Both the position numbers and the translations under genes were made by a program. From NCBI GenBank assembly GCA_947625965.1, contig CANQQO010000009.1, positions 1 to 39,520 on the forward strand: a DNA stretch of 39,520 nt, written 5' to 3'. The notes below the pieces were generated by a model. The model was not told the origin of the DNA and searched no databases. It saw nothing but the letters and a program-made list of their open reading frames with translations. The DNA comes from an uncultured Oscillospiraceae bacterium (GTDB lineage Bacteria > Bacillota > Clostridia > Oscillospirales > Oscillospiraceae). How positions within the stretch are numbered: position 1 is the first letter of the stretch; each line of letters starts with the position of its first letter. Positions 34,601-39,520 of this stretch are shown piece after piece.

Positions 34601-37307
34601 AGCCGCAGCGCAGGGCGATGTAGTAGGAATTGTCCGTCCGGGTCAGGAGCTGGCCGTGCCAGGCCGTCCGGAAGCCCTCGCCTACGGCAAAGTCATAGCC
34701 GGTGTAGAACATCGTCTCGCCGGCGCTGCCGGAGGGACCCAGAGCGTCCACAGTGATGTCGTCCCACAGCGTGGGGCCGGACATTTGCAGGTACACCGGG
34801 CCGGTGTCCTTGCCCAGATGGAGCACCGCCCCGTCCTGGCTGGTGATGGTGAGCTTGCCCAGGTGGGTATAGCCGGCATCCAGGTTGAAATTCTCGGCCT
34901 GGGTGGTGTCGCCGCATACAATGATTTTACCCTCGGTGCCCGCGTCTGTCAAGTTCTTGCCGTCGGGGTCCCGGTAGCGCTTTACCAGCATCCGATACGC
35001 CTCGTCCAGGGTCTTGACGGCGGTTTCCGGCGCGGTGCCGTCGCCGGAGAAGGCGGCGGAGCCGTTGAGATACACGGTGAGGGTCTGCACCTGGATGGGG
35101 TCGCTTTCATCGGGTACGGGGCCGTAGAGGACAGTTCCCTCCCCCGTGATGGTCAGGCCCGTTTCGGCCGTTTCTTCGGTGTACTCCGTCAGACGGAGGA
35201 CGCTGCCCTCCGCCACCTCGATGGCGTAGCCCTGGGGCAGGGTGGTTTCGCAGATGGCGTTGGCGCTATCGGTCAGGGTCAGAGCGTCAAACTCTTCCAG
35301 GAGCTTGGGCAGCTTCCCCACAAAGCCCTGGAACGTCACCCGGGCGGCGCCGCCCACCTGGACCCCGGAGCTGCACACGGCGCTCAGACTCTCAGCTCCG
35401 GCAAAATCCTTGCCGATCACCAGGTCATAGTCCCCGGCGACGGGGCCGTTGCCCTTTGAATTCGCCTTAATTCCGCCGGTGACCTGGCCGCCCAGCAGCG
35501 CCAGCTTCACAGAGCCGGTCTCGGCGGTGCCCGCGCCGGAGGGATAGATCGTCTTGATGACGCCGCCGTTGACGGTCACTTCTACCCGGCCGACCTTGGC
35601 GCTGGTCGCGCCCACGGACAGGTAGCCCGTGACTTCGCCGCCGTTGATGGTGATGCTGGCGGTGCCGGTGATGGGATTTTTATTGGTGGCGACCACCAGC
35701 TTCACCGCGCCGCTGTTGACCGTCAGGGCGGAGTCGGCGATGCTGCCGGAGACGACGCCGCAGTAGAGGGTGATCTTGTCGGAGCCGTAGCCCTTGGTGA
35801 CAACGTCCTCCCCGAAGGTCAGGCTCGTATTGGCGTAGAAATTCACGTTGACCTCATTGGTCACGTTGAGGGTCAGATACTCTATCACCGTGGGCCCACC
35901 TACGTCGATGTTGGTGCCCTTGGTAAAGGTCAGTTCCGCGTCCTCGTACACCTGGCCGCCATACTTGCTGGTGACCTTATAGGTCCCTGTGTGAGCGGCG
36001 GCGGTGAAGCTGCCCTGGGCCGTGGGCCCGGTGACCACGATGGTGCCCTCCGCGCCGCCCAGAGCCGCAAAGGCCGCCTTCAAATCGGAAAGGGCCGTCT
36101 CCGGGGTCTTGCCGTCTCCGCCGGTGACGGCGCCGTTGACATAGACCACCTGGGCAGTTTCCTCCACCCCATATTTCACGGTGCCGCCGCCGGACACTGT
36201 GATCCCCGCGGAATCCAGGGCGCTGCGGCTGTAGTCGGCGAGGGTCAGGCTGCTGCCCGTCTCCACGGTGATCTGGAACCCGTCGGGCAGGGCGCCGGAA
36301 ATGGTGGCGGCGCTGCTGTCGGCGAGGGTCAGGGCGTCAAACTGGTCCAGAATGGCGGGGAGCGTCCCCCGGTAGCCCTGGAAGGTGATGGAGGCGGCGC
36401 CCTCCGGCGCGATCTCGACCGTGAGCATGGACGCGCCCGCAAAGGAGCTTCCCACCACCACGTCAAAATTCCCGGTGATCTGGGTGGGTTTCGAGGCGGC
36501 GGGGACAGGGATGATCCCGCTGGTCAGCGTGCCGCCCAGCAGGTTCAGCTTGACGTTCCCCGTAGTGCCGCTGCCGCCGGTGCCGGAGGCATAGATTTCG
36601 CCAACCTCGCCGCCCCGGAGGTTGATCTCCACATCCGATATCGTGGAGGACTGCCCGCCGGCGTTGATATGGCCGATCTCGCCGCCCTCCATGTGGATGG
36701 TCGTCTTGCCGGTCACGTTGTACCGGGAGGGAACGATCTCGGCGAACGAGCCGCTCTGAACGGTCACGGTGCAGTCCCCGGTGTATTCCGCCATATCGCC
36801 CGCGAACAGGTTGAGCTGGTTGCCGGAGGTGACGACGCCGGCGCCGATGGTCAGCGCGGGGCAGGCGTAAAGATTGAGATTTTTCCCCTGGGGCGCGGTG
36901 AGCTTTAGGTTTTCCAGCAGCGTCGGGCCGCCCAGGTTGGTGTTGGACGCCCCGGTGTAGTTCAGCTCCGCGTCGGGGTAAACGGTCCCGGAGGAGGCCT
37001 TGCCGGTGATCACCAGCAGCCCCGTGTGCCGGACGGTGTTCTTATTGTTAAAGTGGCCCTCCAGGGTCACCTTTCCCGTCAGGACAATGGTGCCGCCATC
37101 ATCACCCAGGGCGGTAAAGGCGTCCAGAAGGCTTCCCAGGGGCTGCTCCGGGGTCTTGCCGTCGCCGGTTCCCCCGTCGCAGACGTAGACCACCTCGCTG
37201 CTGCCCGGGGCCTCCGCCTCTGCCGGGACCGCCGGCACTACGGCCAGGATCAGGGACAGCGCTAGGACCAGGGCCAGCAGGGGCCGAAAACAATTCTTCT
37301 TTTTCAT
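31632..37307 (-). CDS. Large cell-surface protein: signal peptide, three beta-helix-like repeats, LamG-like domain, calcineurin-like metallophosphoesterase, sortase sorting signal
   Basis: MKKKNCFRPLLALVLALSLILAVVPAVPAEA; repeated VVY(V/L)..GxGDGKTPExxL...GTIVxTG; LLSDIHIGETGD...NAGDFAD...GNHEIN...CGHLHS phosphoesterase motifs; C-terminal SPKTGD + hydrophobic segment + RKKKLR. Confidence 0.9.
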   Translation of the reverse strand: MKKKNCFRPLLALVLALSLILAVVPAVPAEAEAPGSSEVVYVCDGGTGDGKTPEQPLGSLLDAFTALGDDGGTIVLTGKVTLEGHFNNKNTVRHTGLLVITGKASSGTVYPDAELNYTGASNTNLGGPTLLENLKLTAPQGKNLNLYACPALTIGAGVVTSGNQLNLFAGDMAEYTGDCTVTVQSGSFAEIVPSRYNVTGKTTIHMEGGEIGHINAGGQSSTISDVEINLRGGEVGEIYASGTGGSGTTGNVKLNLLGGTLTSGIIPVPAASKPTQITGNFDVVVGSSFAGASMLTVEIAPEGAASITFQGYRGTLPAILDQFDALTLADSSAATISGALPDGFQITVETGSSLTLADYSRSALDSAGITVSGGGTVKYGVEETAQVVYVNGAVTGGDGKTPETALSDLKAAFAALGGAEGTIVVTGPTAQGSFTAAAHTGTYKVTSKYGGQVYEDAELTFTKGTNIDVGGPTVIEYLTLNVTNEVNVNFYANTSLTFGEDVVTKGYGSDKITLYCGVVSGSIADSALTVNSGAVKLVVATNKNPITGTASITINGGEVTGYLSVGATSAKVGRVEVTVNGGVIKTIYPSGAGTAETGSVKLALLGGQVTGGIKANSKGNGPVAGDYDLVIGKDFAGAESLSAVCSSGVQVGGAARVTFQGFVGKLPKLLEEFDALTLTDSANAICETTLPQGYAIEVAEGSVLRLTEYTEETAETGLTITGEGTVLYGPVPDESDPIQVQTLTVYLNGSAAFSGDGTAPETAVKTLDEAYRMLVKRYRDPDGKNLTDAGTEGKIIVCGDTTQAENFNLDAGYTHLGKLTITSQDGAVLHLGKDTGPVYLQMSGPTLWDDITVDALGPSGSAGETMFYTGYDFAVGEGFRTAWHGQLLTRTDNSYYIALRCGFVDAEDYDGKTPVTVRLLGGVWRNMNTGSHVHPISSVYLTLGGSGVVTGYIECGGMNSTPVGDVTIDIDEGGYSNALYLYSYLAKGKDAEMGSLTVNIRGTLFKLLPQRNYRNVTTEKATRKGDMVVNLYPTGAITGSSSNYTLENEYCTVTGKLVYNVYGYSGAAQYGMDRYDVVNLHGEAVPETDYEMIPAGEGRQLRVHCYQGSFDMDLSSFDSISVSGKSDVTFLGEFPTTLPIAVEEGSILRIRPSQNPGKTLADFTYTGTVLLAEPPYTAGSPVLSLSFEGGVQDASGQGNHGTVHGSPVYAPGYDGGQALFITNAHGLAAQNYVLFENLKGIDLRKDDYTVLFWYKTLCGGNQEWARADYASTAGTGIDMSQAQLGGIVFSNQDTSDPTASGMSAAQLTQAEFFAAGVTGTDGAHRDLDGVADPQDSRWHQVAVAYQRDGALRVYVDGDLIKTTDISAFAGQSLGTNSLGLGADVLGQYGLGNAFVDDFQVYPGAMAQTDIQANYYLGRLRALVAEAEQRVAQAGPEYAQSAKDSMLQAIQAAKAKLANATAAEYADLIPAYDTLKAAFDAFLLSPTPRLSMLLLSDIHIGETGDARAKALEQIFQDVKALGLPLDGIVNAGDFADNATAGATDTAYKVLEDLLNQYGLTSLQMVAAFGNHEINYENANENYLVSTARYWENLQRHIGENKQFGQGVGVLDEAWYEAGKHYCYGMTLKGQYHFLVLNTDYLTQTGSSKNIEDESGNELDPIRHGVHFDDETFEWIDKMMTQYSADGLPIFVINHFPFIDTVPLSYFDPVIVKDNSIGKQDAEIRAALAKYDNVVYFCGHLHSALGMSGPVQVTSGEDSFTELNLPSLKSSARGYQNIPANWIMFVYDTEIVLRARDFATGEWLTQYDAVIPLTTTAQDPVDPQQPDRPLPSLPPTQPTAQPGKPSNAPGTPGRPGEDSPKTGDSAHPIALAAALLGSLAGMALLLPRKKKLR
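31722..31739 (-). other. Sortase sorting motif SPKTGD in the surface protein
   Basis: SPKTGD followed by AHPIALAAALLGSLAGMALLLPRKKKLR. Confidence 0.85.
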
Positions 37308-37359
37308 GATCTGCATCTTCCTCACTTTCTTTTTGATCGCCGGGAGCCGACGGGAAAGA

Positions 37360-37375
37360 TTTGAACCGGTCCAAA
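37360..37375. promoter_or_regulatory. Candidate LacI operator 1 (leader of surface-protein gene)
   Basis: TTTGAACCGGTCCAAA, near-perfect palindrome. Confidence 0.7.
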
Positions 37376-37460
37376 AATTGGAAAAAAGTCCGCCTCGTTC
37401 TCAGGCGTCCCAATGGGGGCCATCTCCTTTTGAGAGGAGCATGGCATTATTTACAAAAAT

Positions 37461-37489
37461 ATTATAATTTGGACCGATTCGATTGTCAA
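37461..37489 (-). promoter_or_regulatory. Consensus promoter of the surface-protein gene with LacI operator 2 filling the spacer
   Basis: Minus strand TTGACA (37489-37484)-N17-TATAAT (37466-37461); spacer contains ATCGAATCGGTCCAAA. Confidence 0.8.
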
Positions 37490-37602
37490 TTGTGCGATTT
37501 CCATGAAAATGCCCAGATGAATTTTTGCATATCGGAGAATTCTGCAAAATTCGTTGTGAAACTTCACAAAGTTTTGGGAATCCTTTCGGAAAAACTGCCA
37601 TC

Positions 37603-37631
37603 TTGCATTTTGGAACGGTCTAAAGTATAAT
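37603..37631 (+). promoter_or_regulatory. Promoter of the LacI gene with operator 3 filling the spacer
   Basis: TTGCAT-N17-TATAAT; spacer contains TTTGGAACGGTCTAAA (37609-37624). Confidence 0.8.
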
Positions 37632-37766
37632 GAAAGCCACAAAAGCGGTCTTTACTCCCTTCGTGCTTGCCAGACCGTTGCCTGCCCATCCCCTCCCCCC
37701 ACCTCACGGCCCGTCCTTTCGGGCGCCGGCTCTCGCAAGCACGCGAGAGCGGTGAGAGAACGTGAA

Positions 37767-37782
37767 ATTAAATCGGTCTAAA
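37767..37782. promoter_or_regulatory. Candidate LacI operator 4 (leader of the lacI-family gene)
   Basis: ATTAAATCGGTCTAAA; right half identical to operator 3. Confidence 0.6.
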
Positions 37783-37811
37783 ATTCACGGAAAGCGGAGA
37801 GGTGTATACTT

Positions 37812-38846
37812 ATGGTAACAATTCGGGATGTGGCGGAACGCGCGGGAGTCTCCCGCAGCACAGTTTCCCTGGTCCTCAACAAAAGCCCTTTGGTCAAGGA
37901 GGAAACTCGGGAACTGGTCCTATCCGTGATCAAGGAAATGAATTACGTCCCCAACAACAACGCCAGGGGCCTGAGCAACAAGACCATGAACAGCCTGGGC
38001 GTCATCATTATGAACGAGTCCCAGCCCTCCAACAGCTACGATTTCGACAATCACTCCGGCCTTTGCGCCTACAATATCAGCAACGGCATCATGTCCGGCC
38101 TGTCGGACACGGATTACGGCATCATCACCGAGTCCTTCTGCTCCGTGGCCGAGCCGGACCGGCTGCCCAAGGTCATCGCCAACCGGCGGGTGGACGGAGC
38201 TTTCATCGTCGGCTCCCCCTACGCGCCGGAGCTGGTCGCCAACATGAAGAAGGTGGGGATCCCCTTCGTTCTGGTGGGGGTCAACAGCTACGAGAAGGAC
38301 GCCGACTCCGTCCTGGCCGATCCCGGCGAGGGCAGCGCCCTGGCCATCCGCTATCTGGTGGAAACGGGGCACAAGCGCATCTGCTTCCTCAACTGCCCCA
38401 CCCGCTTCCGCTCCTACTATGTGCGGAAACGCGGCATCGAGCGGCTGGTCAAGGAGCTGGGGATGGAATACGACCCCGAGTGGCTTTTGAGCTGCGAGCA
38501 TAACCAGGGCGCCAGCGCCTATGAGACGATGAAGGCCTTCCTGGCCACCGGGGCCCGGCCCGACGCCATCGTGGCCGCCAACGCTCCCCTGGCTCTGGGA
38601 GCCATGCGCCGGCTCCATGAGCTGGGCATCCGGGTGCCGGAGGATGTGTCCGTCATTCCCTACGAGGACTCGGTGCTTTGCGGCTACGCCGTCCCGGCGC
38701 TGACCGCCATCAATATTCAAAAGGAAAAGCTGGGCCAGTTGGCGGCCAAATGTCTGCTGGAGCGGATGAAGGACCCGGACCGGCCCTATCAAAAGATCGT
38801 CGTGCCCCCCTATATGACCATCCGGGACAGCGTTCTGGTTCGATGA
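37812..38846 (+). CDS. LacI-family transcriptional regulator
   Basis: MVTIRDVAERAGVSRSTVSLVLNKSPLVKEETRELVLSVIKEMNYVPNNNARGLSNK; sugar-binding-type periplasmic fold. Confidence 0.96.
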   Translation: MVTIRDVAERAGVSRSTVSLVLNKSPLVKEETRELVLSVIKEMNYVPNNNARGLSNKTMNSLGVIIMNESQPSNSYDFDNHSGLCAYNISNGIMSGLSDTDYGIITESFCSVAEPDRLPKVIANRRVDGAFIVGSPYAPELVANMKKVGIPFVLVGVNSYEKDADSVLADPGEGSALAIRYLVETGHKRICFLNCPTRFRSYYVRKRGIERLVKELGMEYDPEWLLSCEHNQGASAYETMKAFLATGARPDAIVAANAPLALGAMRRLHELGIRVPEDVSVIPYEDSVLCGYAVPALTAINIQKEKLGQLAAKCLLERMKDPDRPYQKIVVPPYMTIRDSVLVR

Positions 38847-38888
38847 TCTGGGCGCGGCGGCGCCCAGAAAGATGAGGAGATTGGAAAC

Positions 38889-39520
38889 ATGAGGAAAAGC
38901 GAGGATTCGGCGCGGGTCCGCCGTGCCGACGTGGTGGTGGTGGGCGGCGGCCCCAGCGGCCTGTGCGCCGCAGTCGCGGCGGCCCGGATGGGAGCGGACG
39001 TGCTGGTGGTGGAGCAGAGCAACTGCTGCGGCGGCATGGCCACCCAGGGACTGGTGGGTCCGTTCATGACCTGCTACGACCGGGAAGGGAAAGCCATGAT
39101 CATCCGGGGCCTGTTCGCGGAGATCGTGGACCGGCTGGTGGCCCGGGGAGCGGCGATCCACCCCTCTCAGGTCCGATCCGGGACCAGCTACACCTCCTGG
39201 ATCACCGTGGGCCACGACCATGTGACCCCCTTCGAGCCCGAGGGACTCAAGCTGCTGGCAGATGAAATGCTCCAGGAGACCGGCGTCCGGGTGATGTACC
39301 ACACCACATTCCTGGAACCGCTCCTGGAGGGAAGCGCCGTCACCGGTGTGGTAGTCTGCTCCAAAAGTGGGATCGAGCGGATCGGCGCCCGGGTCGTCAT
39401 CGACTGCACCGGCGACGCGGACGTGGCGTACCGCAGCGGCGTACCCTGCGAGCTGGGCAACCAGGAGCTGGGGATCATGCAGCCGGCCACCATGTTCTTC
39501 CACATCAGCAACGTGGATTC
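38889..39520 (+). CDS. FAD-dependent oxidoreductase (FAD_oxidored family), truncated by window end
   Basis: VVVVGGGPSGLCAAVAAARMGADVLVVEQSNCCGGMATQGLVGPF; open to the end of the window. Confidence 0.88.
   Translation, partial: MRKSEDSARVRRADVVVVGGGPSGLCAAVAAARMGADVLVVEQSNCCGGMATQGLVGPFMTCYDREGKAMIIRGLFAEIVDRLVARGAAIHPSQVRSGTSYTSWITVGHDHVTPFEPEGLKLLADEMLQETGVRVMYHTTFLEPLLEGSAVTGVVVCSKSGIERIGARVVIDCTGDADVAYRSGVPCELGNQELGIMQPATMFFHISNVD

Noticed and set aside
33633-35459. 608-aa plus-strand ORF opposite the surface-protein gene
   Set aside because: Antisense shadow of a GC-rich coding sequence; low-complexity Gly/Ala/His/Gln-rich translation and no domain motifs; the minus strand encodes clear domains.
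37920-39503. 527-aa minus-strand ORF opposite lacI and the FAD oxidoreductase
   Set aside because: Antisense shadow ORF; both plus-strand genes have unmistakable conserved motifs.
1-39520. tRNA, rRNA, CRISPR arrays or transposases
   Set aside because: None recognised by eye; absence not proven without a dedicated scan.

Overview
GC-rich Firmicutes window, most consistent with a gut Clostridia/Oscillospiraceae-type genome (taxonomy inferred from an alpha/beta-SASP gene, gene content and codon style). Left to right: an isolated large serine recombinase; an alpha/beta SASP gene with an odd C-terminus; an XRE-HTH regulator with a long helical (TPR-like, RNPP/Rgg-like) C-terminal region; a secreted 139-aa protein; five tandem paralogous ~380-aa lipoproteins; an ABC transporter (ATPase + 2 permeases) with a propeller-like lipoprotein; an Ldh_2-family dehydrogenase; a ~9.4-kb Mrp/Mbh-type Na+/H+ antiporter operon with four antiporter-like large subunits; an XRE regulator; a DUF362 lipoprotein / alpha-beta hydrolase / 73-aa protein operon divergent from a LysR; a 1.9-kaa sortase-anchored surface protein with beta-helix-like repeats, a LamG-like domain and a metallophosphoesterase domain, divergent from a LacI regulator; and a truncated FAD oxidoreductase. 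The most exciting candidate is a probable peptide-quorum-sensing locus at about 2.9-4.9 kb. An unlisted 41-aa secreted-peptide ORF (3867-3992, minus strand) lies convergent to the RNPP-like regulator. Three copies of one long DNA box, AATTTGYCC-N5-GCTATGGYCTTTY, each sit exactly 14 nt upstream of a TANAAT -10 element. One faces the peptide gene and two face the secreted-protein/lipoprotein array. Nothing was computed with tools; family calls come from reading motifs.
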